This document shows positions 26,165 to 35,119 of a DNA stretch of 64,000 nt, in pieces. Numbering within the stretch: the first letter of the stretch is position 1; each line of letters starts with the position of its first letter. The position numbers were made by a program, and so were the translations under genes. The stretch is taken from positions 143,233 through 207,232 of the forward strand of contig CAYSMF010000002.1 of the NCBI GenBank assembly GCA_964432155.1. Reading direction: 5' to 3'. The DNA comes from UBA10438 sp964432155. GTDB taxonomy: Bacteria > Bacteroidota > Ignavibacteria > Kapaibacteriales > Kapaibacteriaceae. The notes beneath the pieces are model-generated. The model saw nothing but the letters and a program-made list of their open reading frames with translations, did no database searches and was not told where the DNA came from.

Positions 26165-27484
26165 CTACTCCTGTGTTACACGACGCCAGAACGTGCTTGA
26201 CATCCCTGGGTCGATGAATGGTTGAAATGCCTTAAGTTCCGATGCGTACATCGCACGGAACATTGCTCCGTCAACGCGAGCATCTTTCGCCGGATAAATC
26301 CGTCCGCCCATGTCGTGCACAATCGCATCGCAGCGATCGAGCGCATCAAACATGCGCCTACCACCGATTGGCATGTCGAGCGTTAGTGTCAATCCCGGAC
26401 GTGGGAACGACATGATACCGGGCGATCGGACGTTGCCGAACATCTTGAGTACGGCAAGGAACGACGAGATGCCGCCCGACTGCATCGTTGAGAGGATTCG
26501 TCGCATTGCATCCTCTCCACCATCGAGCGGAACAACACATTGATACTGCATCATCCCACGTCGACCGTACAGCAGGTTCCATCGATCAACCGCATCAAGC
26601 GGATAGAAGAACGGCTCGAGATCGATGTGACGACGGTGCATGCGGCCTATCTGCTTGCGATACCACACGGTATTAAACAGTGCAATGGTGGGCTTGCTCA
26701 ACAACCACGTAGGACCCTCGAACGGAATACGCAAGAGTGGTTCCTTCCACGGTGCAGTCAACGTTCCATCATGCACCGTTGAGAAGTTGCCGCGCAGTAC
26801 AAGCCCCTTACCAAGCGAACGACCCGTGGCAAGCACGTCGATCCAGCTTACGGTATAATCCCACGCATCATCGGATGCAATGGTGAGGTCAATCACTTCG
26901 CGGAGCGAGCGAGCTTTGATGCTCTCTTCATCAATCATGCGCGATGCGATAGGAATCAACTGCAGGGTCACGGTAGTAATCACCCCTGTGAGACCTAACC
27001 CGCCGATGGTAGCCGCAAACATATCAGCGTGTGACGTCGGCGTGCAGGCAAGCGTTGATCCATCAGTCCGCATGAGTGTGAACGCGAGAACATGACACCC
27101 AAATGTGCCAACGCGATGATGGTTCTTTCCATGCACATCATTGGCAATCGCACCGCCGAGAGTAACGTATTTCGTACCAGGCGTTACGGGAACAAACCAG
27201 CCATGTGGAACGACAACGCGAAGAAGCTCTTGAATTGTGAGTCCAGCCTCCGCCGTGATCACACCGCGCTCACGATCGAACGAACGGATACGTGAGCATT
27301 GTTCCATTGCGAGCAGTGTGCCATCACCGTTCAGGCAGACATCACCGTAGGAGCGCCCCTTACCATAGGCAAGCACGGGGCCCTGCAACCTTTGTAGATC
27401 GAGATCCTGCGTCCATGCGAGGTCTGCAACCGTCGATGGTTGCGCCACAGGATAGCGACCCCACGATTCAAACGACTTGGCCAT
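26165..27484 (-). CDS. FAD-linked oxidase, DprE1-like
   Basis: DprE1 oxidises decaprenyl-phosphoryl ribose at C2. The 439-residue protein shows the FAD-binding PCMH fold (GKGRSYGDVCLNGDG near 40; VTPGTKYVTLGGAIANDVHGKNHH near 100, in part) and a C-terminal block close to mycobacterial DprE1: SFPRPGLTLTLDMPI and GGRIYPAKDAR, where Lys400 matches the catalytic lysine. The position of the mycobacterial benzothiazinone-target Cys is Thr here. It abuts the UbiA gene and precedes DprE2 by four bases. Confidence 0.82.
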   Translation of the reverse strand: MAKSFESWGRYPVAQPSTVADLAWTQDLDLQRLQGPVLAYGKGRSYGDVCLNGDGTLLAMEQCSRIRSFDRERGVITAEAGLTIQELLRVVVPHGWFVPVTPGTKYVTLGGAIANDVHGKNHHRVGTFGCHVLAFTLMRTDGSTLACTPTSHADMFAATIGGLGLTGVITTVTLQLIPIASRMIDEESIKARSLREVIDLTIASDDAWDYTVSWIDVLATGRSLGKGLVLRGNFSTVHDGTLTAPWKEPLLRIPFEGPTWLLSKPTIALFNTVWYRKQIGRMHRRHIDLEPFFYPLDAVDRWNLLYGRRGMMQYQCVVPLDGGEDAMRRILSTMQSGGISSFLAVLKMFGNVRSPGIMSFPRPGLTLTLDMPIGGRRMFDALDRCDAIVHDMGGRIYPAKDARVDGAMFRAMYASELKAFQPFIDPGMSSTFWRRVTQE

Positions 27485-28390
27485 TTACAACGACGCAGCA
27501 ATGGTGATACCAACCACGGCCGCTCCGACTACCCACGATGCAGCGTCGCGCGCAGCAAAAACGATGGGATCATCGTGCATTTCACCACGATGCGCGCGCA
27601 ACCACAAATGGCTCACCCAATACACTAGGCATGGTGCGATCAGCCACAAGTATTCCGGGTGCACATAGAGATTGCGAACTTGTTCGGCGTCGAGATACCG
27701 CGTAAACACAAGTACGGCAACATATCCGAGCGCAGCACCGGCGACAAGTACGAAGTCGGCATCACCGACATGGTAGCCACGACCAGACACGGTGCGGCCT
27801 TCACGCTCGATTGTATCGAGCAATTCCGTGTACCGCTTCAGGAAGGCAAGACTCATGAACAGGAAGAGCGAGAACCCCAGGAGCCAGGTCGACACTGGAA
27901 CGTCTGCTGCGGCACCCCCCGCTGCGATGCGCAAGGAGTAGAGTCCGGCGAGTGCTATCACGTCGACCAGCACCATGCGCTTAATCACGAATGAATATGC
28001 AGTCGTTACAACAGCATAGAACGCCAACCATCCAGCAAATGCAGGGGGCATGACAAGAACTGTGATGACAATTGCGCTGGTCAGAAGCAGTGCAGCCAGA
28101 CCAAGTGCTGCAGGCACTGAGATATGTCCAGCAGCAAGCGGACGGTGTCGCTTGCGCGGATGCAGACGGTCGTGTTCAACGTCGGCGATGTCGTTAACAA
28201 TGTACACCGTTGATGCCGTGAAGCTAAACGCGAAGAACCCGAACAGTACGTGTACCAAGGCTTGCGTATCGTGCAGTTGATGGGCCAAGGCAATCGGCAC
28301 AACCAGCAGCAAATTCTTCACCCACTGATAGACGCGAAGTTGCTTTCCGAGCACGGCTAGCATCGATGGCGCTGACTGTTCAGGACTCAT
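27485..28390 (-). CDS. UbiA prenyltransferase, polyprenyl-P phosphoribosyltransferase-like
   Basis: From ATG 28390 the product has 301 residues and about eight or nine membrane segments. The two Asp-rich motifs are present: NDIADVEHDRLHPRKRHRPLAAG at 66-88 (quoted in part: NDxxDxxxD, then HPRKRHRP) and the later VDVIALAGLYSLRIAAGG. The HPxKRxRP form matches Rv3806c-type enzymes that move 5-phosphoribose from PRPP to a polyprenyl phosphate. It is first in the cassette with DprE1- and DprE2-like genes. A longer frame upstream runs into tRNA-His and is rejected. Confidence 0.8.
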   Translation of the reverse strand: MSPEQSAPSMLAVLGKQLRVYQWVKNLLLVVPIALAHQLHDTQALVHVLFGFFAFSFTASTVYIVNDIADVEHDRLHPRKRHRPLAAGHISVPAALGLAALLLTSAIVITVLVMPPAFAGWLAFYAVVTTAYSFVIKRMVLVDVIALAGLYSLRIAAGGAAADVPVSTWLLGFSLFLFMSLAFLKRYTELLDTIEREGRTVSGRGYHVGDADFVLVAGAALGYVAVLVFTRYLDAEQVRNLYVHPEYLWLIAPCLVYWVSHLWLRAHRGEMHDDPIVFAARDAASWVVGAAVVGITIAASL

Positions 28391-28434
28391 GAGTATCCAG
28401 GTACGGTAAAACGTCGACCTTGCGTGGAGTGCTA

Positions 28435-28442
28435 CGAAGATA
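28435..28442 (-). promoter_or_regulatory. Possible promoter -7 box of the UbiA-DprE cassette
   Basis: TATCTTCG on the minus strand, a TAnnTTCG variant, 44 bases upstream of the UbiA ATG and downstream of the tRNA-His hairpin. Confidence 0.4.
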
Positions 28443-28459
28443 CCACCCCTAGAACGACG

Positions 28460-28489
28460 AACGCCATGATGGGAATCCATCACGGCGTT
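28460..28489 (-). terminator. Hairpin after tRNA-His
   Basis: AACGCC-A-TGATGG pairs with CCATCA-C-GGCGTT around GAAT, 12 pairs with one A-C mismatch. It starts ten bases after the tRNA end. T run weak. Confidence 0.55.
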
Positions 28490-28498
28490 GGCACGGAG

Positions 28499-28572
28499 GG
28501 CGATCGACGGGGCTCGAACCCGCGACAACCAGAGTCACAATCTGGGGCTCTACCTACTGAGCTACGACCGCC
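28499..28572 (-). tRNA. tRNA-His (anticodon GTG)
   Basis: Minus-strand cloverleaf with acceptor GCGGTCG/CGATCGC, anticodon stem CCAGA/TCTGG and loop TTGTGAC (GTG). The extra 5' G(-1) faces discriminator C73, the identity element of bacterial tRNA-His. CCA is not encoded. Confidence 0.96.
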
Positions 28573-28580
28573 GTAGGCCA

Positions 28581-28588
28581 CGAATATA
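28581..28588 (-). promoter_or_regulatory. tRNA-His promoter -7 box
   Basis: TATATTCG on the minus strand, preceded by CCG, eight bases from the tRNA 5' end. The same octamer faces the other way at 28615, so the two promoters diverge. Confidence 0.55.
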
Positions 28589-28614
28589 CGGAATTGCTGC
28601 GGTTCCGTTTTTTG

Positions 28615-28622
28615 TATATTCG
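28615..28622 (+). promoter_or_regulatory. rho promoter -7 box
   Basis: TATATTCG on the plus strand with TTG 18 bases upstream (28594-28596). It would give rho a leader of roughly 140 bases, which holds one small hairpin (TGACTC/GAGTCA) and no recognised riboswitch. Confidence 0.45.
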
Positions 28623-28764
28623 AATCATAGCAATGACACTGACTCGTCCAGAGTCATCTCGCGCAGAGCGCCGAGACTCCCGTCACACTCGCCCGATTTG
28701 TATCTACGATCGAAGATCGCGCCGAATTCGCGCATCTACCCTCCCACCCAACCCGTCATAGTGA

Positions 28765-30804
28765 ATGGCAAAGAAAGCAGCTTCTCCTGAAGGAGAACCA
28801 CGCGCACCTCGCGCACGTAAGGCAACAAAGAAGGTTGCTGACGAATCAACACAACAGGCCGCTGCAAGCGCAGAACCGGCACCGCGCAAGCGGAGAACGA
28901 CAAAGGCTGTAGCCGACGCCGCACCTGAGCAGCAGTCTTCTGCTCCTGCCGCTCGTGAAGAACGTGGCGACCGCGAAGAACGTGGCGACCGCGAAGAGCG
29001 TGGCGACCGTCGCGAACGCGGTGAGCGCGGTGAACGTCAGGATCGTGGTGAGCGCGGTGAACGTCAGGATCGTGGTGAACGCGGTGAACGTCAAGACCGT
29101 GGCGAGCGCGGTGAACGTCAAGACCGTGGCGAGCGCGGTGAACGTCAAGACCGCGGTGAACGCGGTGAACGTCAGGATCGCGGTGAACGCGGTGAACGTC
29201 AGGATCGCGGTGAACGCGGTGAACGTCAAGACCGTGGTGAACGCGGTGAACGTCAAGACCGTGGCGAACGCGGTGAACGTCACGACCGTGGCGATCGCGG
29301 TGAGCGTGGTGATCGTCAAGATCGCGGTGAGCGTCACGACCGTGGCGATCGCGACGGTCGCGACTTCCGTGATCATGGGGATCGTGGTGGACGTGATCGA
29401 TTCGATCGCAGTGGACGACGCGGGCGTCGTGGACGGGGCCGTGACCGTGGACCGGAGCGTTTTGGTCAACGCGACCGCTCGTACGACATGGAGATCGAAC
29501 GCGAAGAACGCGAGTTCCTCCTCTCCGGACCAGTCATCGATATCAACGAGCTCAATGCCAAGAAGCTTGCTGAACTGATGGAAATGGCGCAGAATCTTGG
29601 TATCGACGACTTTGCCGATCTCAAGCGCCAAGACCTGATCAATCGTATCGTTGAGGCTGAAAACGAACGCATGATGCGCGAATCACAACGTGAGGGTATC
29701 TCGCTCACGACAGGTGTGATCGAGCTGCTTCCTGACGGATACGGCTTCATGCGATCGGCTAACTTTAACTACCTCCCGTCGCCAGACGATGTCTACGTAT
29801 CACCGTCACAGGTTAAGCGCTATGGTCTGCGCACCGGCGATACCATCAAGGGCTACATCCGCGCTCCAAAGCCGGGTGAGCGCTTCTACGCGCTGATCAA
29901 GGTTGATGCCATCAACTACATCACCTTCACGGAAAACAAGACACGTCCGCTGTTCGAGAATCTTACGCCGTACTACCCGAAGGAGCGGCTGACACTCGAG
30001 ACAACACAACAGGAATTCTCGACACGGATTATCGACCTCATCTCCCCTATTGGTAAGGGGCAGCGGGGTTTGATTGTATCGCCGCCAAAGGCTGGTAAGA
30101 CAGTTCTTCTGCAGAAGCTCGCAAATGCGATCGCGCGGAACCACCCTGAATCAAAGCTCATCGTGCTTCTCATCGACGAACGTCCTGAAGAAGTCACCGA
30201 CATGATGCGCAACGTGAATGCTGAGGTGATTGCATCGACATTCGATGAACCACCAGAGCGTCACGTCGCCGTCTCGGAAATGGTGATCGAAAAGGCCAAG
30301 CGTCTTGTTGAAGCAAAGCAAGATGTCATCATCCTGCTCGACTCGATCACACGTCTGGCACGCGCACACAACACCGTACAACCAGGTTCGGGCAAGCTGC
30401 TCTCTGGTGGTGTCGATGCGAACGCCATGCAACGTCCGAAGCGCTTCTTTGGCGCAGCCCGTAACGTTGAAGAAGGTGGTTCACTTACCATCATTGCAAC
30501 GGCGCTCGTCGAGACAAACTCGCGTATGGACGAAGTGATCTTCGAAGAGTTCAAGGGCACTGGCAACATGGAATTGGTGCTTGAGCGGAAGATTGCTGAT
30601 CGCCGCATCTTCCCTGCTATCGACGTGAATCGCTCCGGTACACGCCGTGAAGAACTGCTTCTGTCACCAGAGGTACTCGCGAAGGTGTGGGTGCTGCGTA
30701 AGGTGTTGGGCGATGATCCACCGATCGAAGCGATGGAGACATTGCTCGAGCGCATGCGCGCGACGAAGTCAAACGAAGAATTCATCAAGACGCTCAACAG
30801 CTAA
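28765..30804 (+). CDS. rho: Transcription termination factor Rho with repeat-rich N-terminus
   Basis: Rho is the hexameric RNA helicase that ends untranslated transcripts. This 679-residue form has a Lys/Ala-rich start (1-65), an Arg/Glu/Gly/Asp low-complexity region (66-230) with ten tandem nonapeptides, then the normal Rho core: the N-terminal helical domain (KKLAELMEMAQNLG), RNA-binding cold-shock fold (LPDGYGFMRS), Walker A SPPKAGKT near 442, and ILLDSITRLARAHNT. E. coli Rho has about 420 residues; the extra length is the disordered insert. The core looks intact. Confidence 0.95.
   Translation: MAKKAASPEGEPRAPRARKATKKVADESTQQAAASAEPAPRKRRTTKAVADAAPEQQSSAPAAREERGDREERGDREERGDRRERGERGERQDRGERGERQDRGERGERQDRGERGERQDRGERGERQDRGERGERQDRGERGERQDRGERGERQDRGERGERQDRGERGERHDRGDRGERGDRQDRGERHDRGDRDGRDFRDHGDRGGRDRFDRSGRRGRRGRGRDRGPERFGQRDRSYDMEIEREEREFLLSGPVIDINELNAKKLAELMEMAQNLGIDDFADLKRQDLINRIVEAENERMMRESQREGISLTTGVIELLPDGYGFMRSANFNYLPSPDDVYVSPSQVKRYGLRTGDTIKGYIRAPKPGERFYALIKVDAINYITFTENKTRPLFENLTPYYPKERLTLETTQQEFSTRIIDLISPIGKGQRGLIVSPPKAGKTVLLQKLANAIARNHPESKLIVLLIDERPEEVTDMMRNVNAEVIASTFDEPPERHVAVSEMVIEKAKRLVEAKQDVIILLDSITRLARAHNTVQPGSGKLLSGGVDANAMQRPKRFFGAARNVEEGGSLTIIATALVETNSRMDEVIFEEFKGTGNMELVLERKIADRRIFPAIDVNRSGTRREELLLSPEVLAKVWVLRKVLGDDPPIEAMETLLERMRATKSNEEFIKTLNS
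29017..29286 (+). repeat. Ten in-frame 27-base tandem repeats inside rho
   Basis: Ten consecutive 27-base units encode RGERGERQD (the last RGERGERHD). Units differ mainly at third positions (CGT/CGC, GAG/GAA, CAG/CAA, GAT/GAC), so the protein sequence is kept while the DNA drifts. Looser Arg/Asp/Gly variants flank the block on both sides. Confidence 0.95.
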
Positions 30805-30807
30805 GGC

Positions 30808-31707
30808 ATGGCAACAGCGGTAGCAGGCAACGGGTTCACTCGTCGAGCGATGAATTTCTCGCTGGCAACGGGTGTGCTCATGCTCGTCGCAAAGTGGATC
30901 GCGTTCGTCATGACCGGCTCATCGGTGATCTTCTCTGATGCTGCTGAGAGCGTGGTACACATCATTGCGGTGTGGTTTGCATGGTACGCATTAGGCGTGG
31001 TAGCACGTCCACCAGACGAAGACCACCCGTACGGCCACGACAAGATCAGTTTCATGTCGGCCGGTATCGAGGGCGGACTTATCTGTATCGCCGCGATCGT
31101 GATCATCGTTAGTGCCGTTAACAAACTCGTGGTCGGTGTCGAGTTGCAACAACTCGACATCGGCATGTCGATTACTGCCGGTGCTGCACTTGTCAACCTT
31201 GTACTCGGACTCTACCTCATCCGCACAGGAACACGCCATGGCTCGCTCGTTGTCGAGGCCAACGGTCGTCACGTGATGACAGATGTATGGACCAGTGCGG
31301 GTGCCGTTGCCGGACTCTTCATCGCTCAATGGAGCGGCTACCTGTGGCTCGATCCCGTCATCGCCATTGTGTTTGGTGCAAACATCATTCGTGAAGGGGG
31401 TAAGCTTGTTGCCCTATCTGTACGCGGTTTGATGGATCATGCAGATCCTGAACTCCGCGCTCGTACACAGCGAATCATCGACACCTTTTGTTCCTCTCAC
31501 GGTCTGGAATCACATCGACTTCGGCTGCGCGCTTCAGGTAATGCTGTCCATGTCGACTACCATCTCATCTTCCCAGACGACATGCGGATGCAAGAAGCGC
31601 ACACACTCGCTACATCCCTTGAGGATGCTATTCGTGCTGAACTCGGACTTTCAACGGAAGTCTTCACGCATCTTGAAAGTCATACGCAGCCTGACGGACA
31701 CGTATAA
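30808..31707 (+). CDS. Cation diffusion facilitator (CDF) transporter
   Basis: CDF proteins export divalent metals such as Zn, Fe, Co or Mn against protons. The 299 residues have about six membrane segments; the metal site residues appear in SDAAESVVH near 43 and in HPYGHDKISF near 73, with a cytoplasmic C-terminal domain (HRLRLRASGNAVHVDYHLIF, in part). It begins four bases after rho. Metal specificity cannot be told from sequence. Confidence 0.92.
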   Translation: MATAVAGNGFTRRAMNFSLATGVLMLVAKWIAFVMTGSSVIFSDAAESVVHIIAVWFAWYALGVVARPPDEDHPYGHDKISFMSAGIEGGLICIAAIVIIVSAVNKLVVGVELQQLDIGMSITAGAALVNLVLGLYLIRTGTRHGSLVVEANGRHVMTDVWTSAGAVAGLFIAQWSGYLWLDPVIAIVFGANIIREGGKLVALSVRGLMDHADPELRARTQRIIDTFCSSHGLESHRLRLRASGNAVHVDYHLIFPDDMRMQEAHTLATSLEDAIRAELGLSTEVFTHLESHTQPDGHV

Positions 31708-31725
31708 CGTATCAGTGAGTACATC

Positions 31726-33156
31726 ATGCAACAACGTCTTGCACTGCTCATCGCGCTCATCATCAGCAGCTGCTTCAACGCATTACATGTGCAAGCAGAA
31801 GTATGGCATGTAGGTCCAACACAGAAGTATACCGTGCCCAGTGCTGTAGCAACGTTGGTGAAGGATGGCGATACGGTCTGGATCGATCCCGCAGAATACG
31901 TTGGCGATGTGGCGGTATGGCGCGCACACCGACTCAAGCTCTTCCGCACACCAACGGCTCCACTGGAGTCGTTTGCAATTCTGCGTGCAGATGGAAAGGC
32001 TGCGGAATCAAAGGCCATCTGGGTTATCAAGGGTGACGACTGTATCGTGTTTGGCATTGACTTTCGTGATTGCCGCGTGCCCGACCGTAACGGAGCTGGC
32101 ATCCGTGCCGAAGGAACGAACCTCACTGTCACACGGTGTGCGTTTCGCAAGAATCAGGATGGCATCCTCGCCGGCAATAACCTCAACAGCACAATCCGTG
32201 TTGAATACTCCGAGTTCGAACAAAGTGGCGCTGGTGATGGCCTCTCGCATGCCATCTACATCAATCACATCAAGGCCTTCCTCTTTTTCTACAACTACTC
32301 GCACGGAACAGAGGTTGGACACGAGTGTAAATCACGCGCGCACTTCAATTTCATCGCATACAACAGACTCTCGAATGAGAATGGCAGAGGTTCGCGGAAT
32401 CTCGACCTGCCGAACGGTGGAACAAGCGTTGTGATTGGCAACGTCTTTCACAAGGGGGCTAATGCAGAGAACGGCAATGTGATTGGATACGGCCTCGAAG
32501 GTCTGAGTGACACGGTTGACAACTCCCTCTACCTTTCGCACAACACTGTCGTATCGTCACGTTCTCTGTCCACGTTCCTCCGAATGGATTCGAACACAAC
32601 GTTGCTGCGTTCGGTCAACAACGTGTTCGTCGGTAACATTACCGTGATGATCGGCTCTGCTGAGCGTGTCGACACAGTAAACAACCTCGCATTTCGTTCA
32701 GTCGACGACGTAGGGTTCCTCAATCCAAGCGCATACGACTACCGCATCACTGAGTCGAGTCCATTGCGTGGTAAGGCAGTTGAACCAGGTATGGCAACAT
32801 CGACCGTTCCGAACTATCAGGAACTACCTCTTACACCATCGCTCGTCTATGTCCATCCGTGTGAGAATCGTATTCGCATCGCACAACGCGACGTCGGTGC
32901 ATATGAGTACGATCAGCTCACTTCCGTGCATTCCGGCGCACGCGCCACATGGACGCTTACGCCAAGTCCGGCGCGAGATGTGCTCGTCGTCAACCACGGC
33001 GACAATCAGAATCTCCAGCCTATCATGATTCACGATATGCGCGGCGTTGAGGTGATGCGGACATCCGAGCTTCGTATTGACGTGTCACATCTTCCAACGG
33101 GCATGTACATTGCTCGTCGTGGAACAGACGCTCAACCGCTGATCATTCAGCGCTAA
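31726..33156 (+). CDS. Secreted parallel beta-helix protein with T9SS sorting domain
   Basis: The 476-residue product has a signal peptide ending near ALHVQA, a DUF1565-like start (VWHVGPTQKYTVPSAVATL), then repeated short beta turns with Asn ladders (GAGIRAEGTNLTVTRCAF, GILAGNNLNSTIRVEYSEF) typical of a right-handed beta helix, and from about 400 a T9SS type A domain (WTLTPSPARDVLVV...LPTGMYIARRG). Such helices often bind or cleave polysaccharides; no lyase catalytic set is evident. It follows the CDF gene by 18 bases. Confidence 0.85.
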   Translation: MQQRLALLIALIISSCFNALHVQAEVWHVGPTQKYTVPSAVATLVKDGDTVWIDPAEYVGDVAVWRAHRLKLFRTPTAPLESFAILRADGKAAESKAIWVIKGDDCIVFGIDFRDCRVPDRNGAGIRAEGTNLTVTRCAFRKNQDGILAGNNLNSTIRVEYSEFEQSGAGDGLSHAIYINHIKAFLFFYNYSHGTEVGHECKSRAHFNFIAYNRLSNENGRGSRNLDLPNGGTSVVIGNVFHKGANAENGNVIGYGLEGLSDTVDNSLYLSHNTVVSSRSLSTFLRMDSNTTLLRSVNNVFVGNITVMIGSAERVDTVNNLAFRSVDDVGFLNPSAYDYRITESSPLRGKAVEPGMATSTVPNYQELPLTPSLVYVHPCENRIRIAQRDVGAYEYDQLTSVHSGARATWTLTPSPARDVLVVNHGDNQNLQPIMIHDMRGVEVMRTSELRIDVSHLPTGMYIARRGTDAQPLIIQR

Positions 33157-33179
33157 CGCAGCCAGTATGCTGAGCACAT

Positions 33180-33866
33180 TCAGGCAATGTGCTTCAGTGC
33201 TTCACGAATCGTGAGAGCGGAGAGTTCACTTCGGTGCGATTCTACAAATGCGTGCACATGATCGGGTGCCGTGTACGCGTATTGCCGCAGCGCCCAACCG
33301 GCTGCCTTGCGCACGAAGAACTCACTGCTCGCTGCGCGCTTGAGTATGCACGAGAACAACAGCTGCTCATTTGTCGCTGCCCGATACTTGAGCTGTAGCA
33401 GAATTGCCGATCGCTGAAGCCAGAAGTTGTCATCGTCAATCCATTCAGACGCTATCGCATGGACAAGATCTGGCGTCGGTCGAAGGATAGCACCGACGAT
33501 CGATGGAGCAAGCACATCGACGGTGTCCCACCAACTCTTGGTTACGATCAACGCCTTGAGTCGCGGAACATCTTCACTGGCAAGTCCAGCTAGGACGCGC
33601 TTCGTCGTGAGAAGATCACATGCCGCGTACTGGTACTCGCGCTCGTCCATGCGCCATAAGGCCTCTGCACAGGCAAGTGGTGATGTTGGAACGCCAATGT
33701 CGGAAACAGTACTGCGAACGATCTGCCGTCGTGCAGGCGTGGCGATGCCAAGAAACGGAAACTGGTTCCGCATGTAGGCAGCCGCACCACTGGCACGATC
33801 TGGATCTGCACACGCTTCGAAGCGGCCGCGAAGTTCAGTGCACCATCGCGAGACCGAGCTCGACAC
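33180..33866 (-). CDS. AlkD-like DNA alkylation repair protein
   Basis: AlkD-family HEAT-repeat DNA glycosylases remove bulky or positively charged alkylated bases. The 228 residues show the family hallmarks KSWWDTVDVLA near 108, FWLQRSAILLQLKY near 147 and FFVRKAAGWALRQYA near 181, with an Asp at the expected catalytic place in SWWDTVD. It starts two bases after the end of the aminotransferase gene. Confidence 0.92.
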   Translation of the reverse strand: MSSSVSRWCTELRGRFEACADPDRASGAAAYMRNQFPFLGIATPARRQIVRSTVSDIGVPTSPLACAEALWRMDEREYQYAACDLLTTKRVLAGLASEDVPRLKALIVTKSWWDTVDVLAPSIVGAILRPTPDLVHAIASEWIDDDNFWLQRSAILLQLKYRAATNEQLLFSCILKRAASSEFFVRKAAGWALRQYAYTAPDHVHAFVESHRSELSALTIREALKHIA

Positions 33867-33868
33867 GA

Positions 33869-35044
33869 TTATCCGCGCTTCTTGATTGCGTCTGCTACAC
33901 GGTTCAGTGCTTCGTTGATGTTCTCGATGCTGTTGGCATACGAGAATCGGATGAAGCCTTCACCGTGCGAACCGAATGCTGTGCCGCTCAAGCAGGCAAC
34001 ACCTGCTTCGTAGAGCAGGAAGTCGGCCGCTTCTTGCGATGTCATACCTGTGCCCGTAATGTTCGGGAACACATAGAACGCGCCGTGTGGCTTATGGCAA
34101 CGGAACCCTGGGATCTGATTCAGTCCGTCAACGATGGCGTCGCGACGACGCTCGAATTCCTTGAGGAAGACGTCTACATGTGGCAACGTGCGATCGTGCA
34201 GTGCTTCGATACCAGCAATCTGCGAGAACGAGCTTGTGCAGCTCGTGCAGTTCGTCTGCAGCTTGGCAACAACCTTGGCCATATCCTTCGGGAACAGACC
34301 GTAACCGAGACGCCAGCCGGTCATCGCAAACGTCTTCGAGAAGCCGTCAAGAATGATCGTGCGCTCTTGCATGCCTTCGAACTCAGTGATCGACGTGTGC
34401 TTGAAATCACCGTAGGTCACTTGTGAGTAGATCTCATCACTGAGAACAATCAGGTTGTGCTTAATGGCGAGTTCAGCAATCTGCTCAAGGTCTTCACGCG
34501 TAAGGATGCCGCCCGTTGGATTCTGTGGTGTGTTGATGATCACCATGCGCGTCTTCGGTGTGATACGCGCCTCAAGATCGCCAACGTCGAAACGGAATTC
34601 CTTTTCTTCGCGCAGTGGCAGTGGCACTGGCTTCGCACCCAGGAAGTTGATCACCGACTCATAAATCGGGAAACCCGGGTTCGGATAGATCACCTCATCA
34701 CCTGGATCGATCATGGCCATCATGCCGTAGAACATGATTGGCTTCGCACCTGGTGTGATCACAACGTGATCAGCGTCCCACATCTTGTAACCACGCGTCT
34801 TATTCACGTAGTCAGCAACAGCTTGGCGTGCCTCTGGAAGGCCCGCAGCCGGACCATAATGCGTGAAGCCGTTGTCGAGCGCATTCTTCGCTGCCTCAAT
34901 GATGTTCGGCGGCGTGTCGAAGTCGGGCTCACCAATCTCAAGGTGCACAACGCTCTTTCCTTGTGCTTCAAGCGCACGGGCCTTGACAAGAACTTCGAAT
35001 GCTGTTTCTGTTCCGAGACGAGAGATGCGTTCTGCTACGTGCAT
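33869..35044 (-). CDS. aspC: PLP-dependent aminotransferase, aspartate type (class I)
   Basis: The 391-residue class I/II aminotransferase shows EIGEPDFDTP, the NTPQNPTGG site with Asn175, LSDEIY with Asp203 and the PLP lysine Lys237 in DGFSKTFAMTGWRLGY. Best fit is aspartate or broad-specificity aminotransferase of the thermophile-like type; LL-DAP or alanine aminotransferase cannot be excluded. It has its own promoter and AlkD follows at once. Confidence 0.88.
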   Translation of the reverse strand: MHVAERISRLGTETAFEVLVKARALEAQGKSVVHLEIGEPDFDTPPNIIEAAKNALDNGFTHYGPAAGLPEARQAVADYVNKTRGYKMWDADHVVITPGAKPIMFYGMMAMIDPGDEVIYPNPGFPIYESVINFLGAKPVPLPLREEKEFRFDVGDLEARITPKTRMVIINTPQNPTGGILTREDLEQIAELAIKHNLIVLSDEIYSQVTYGDFKHTSITEFEGMQERTIILDGFSKTFAMTGWRLGYGLFPKDMAKVVAKLQTNCTSCTSSFSQIAGIEALHDRTLPHVDVFLKEFERRRDAIVDGLNQIPGFRCHKPHGAFYVFPNITGTGMTSQEAADFLLYEAGVACLSGTAFGSHGEGFIRFSYANSIENINEALNRVADAIKKRG

Positions 35045-35100
35045 GGTTGTTACGATCCCGAGTGAATGTCGTGAATGAAGATTCGTGTGTTGTGTACTGG

Positions 35101-35108
35101 CAAAGATA
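35101..35108 (-). promoter_or_regulatory. Aminotransferase promoter -7 box
   Basis: TATCTTTG on the minus strand, preceded by CG, 56 bases before the ATG at 35044. No convincing -33 element. Confidence 0.55.
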
Positions 35109-35119
35109 CGACGTGCGTT

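Noticed and set aside
29017..29286. Tandem repeats considered as a CRISPR array
   Set aside because: Units are 27 bases with no spacers, in frame with rho, and differ at third codon positions, so they are coding repeats.
28846..29631. A 261-codon open frame on the minus strand opposite rho, rich in Thr, Ala, Leu and Phe
   Set aside because: It mirrors the 27-base repeats of rho; repeats without a stop on one strand keep the other open. No ribosome site or family motif.
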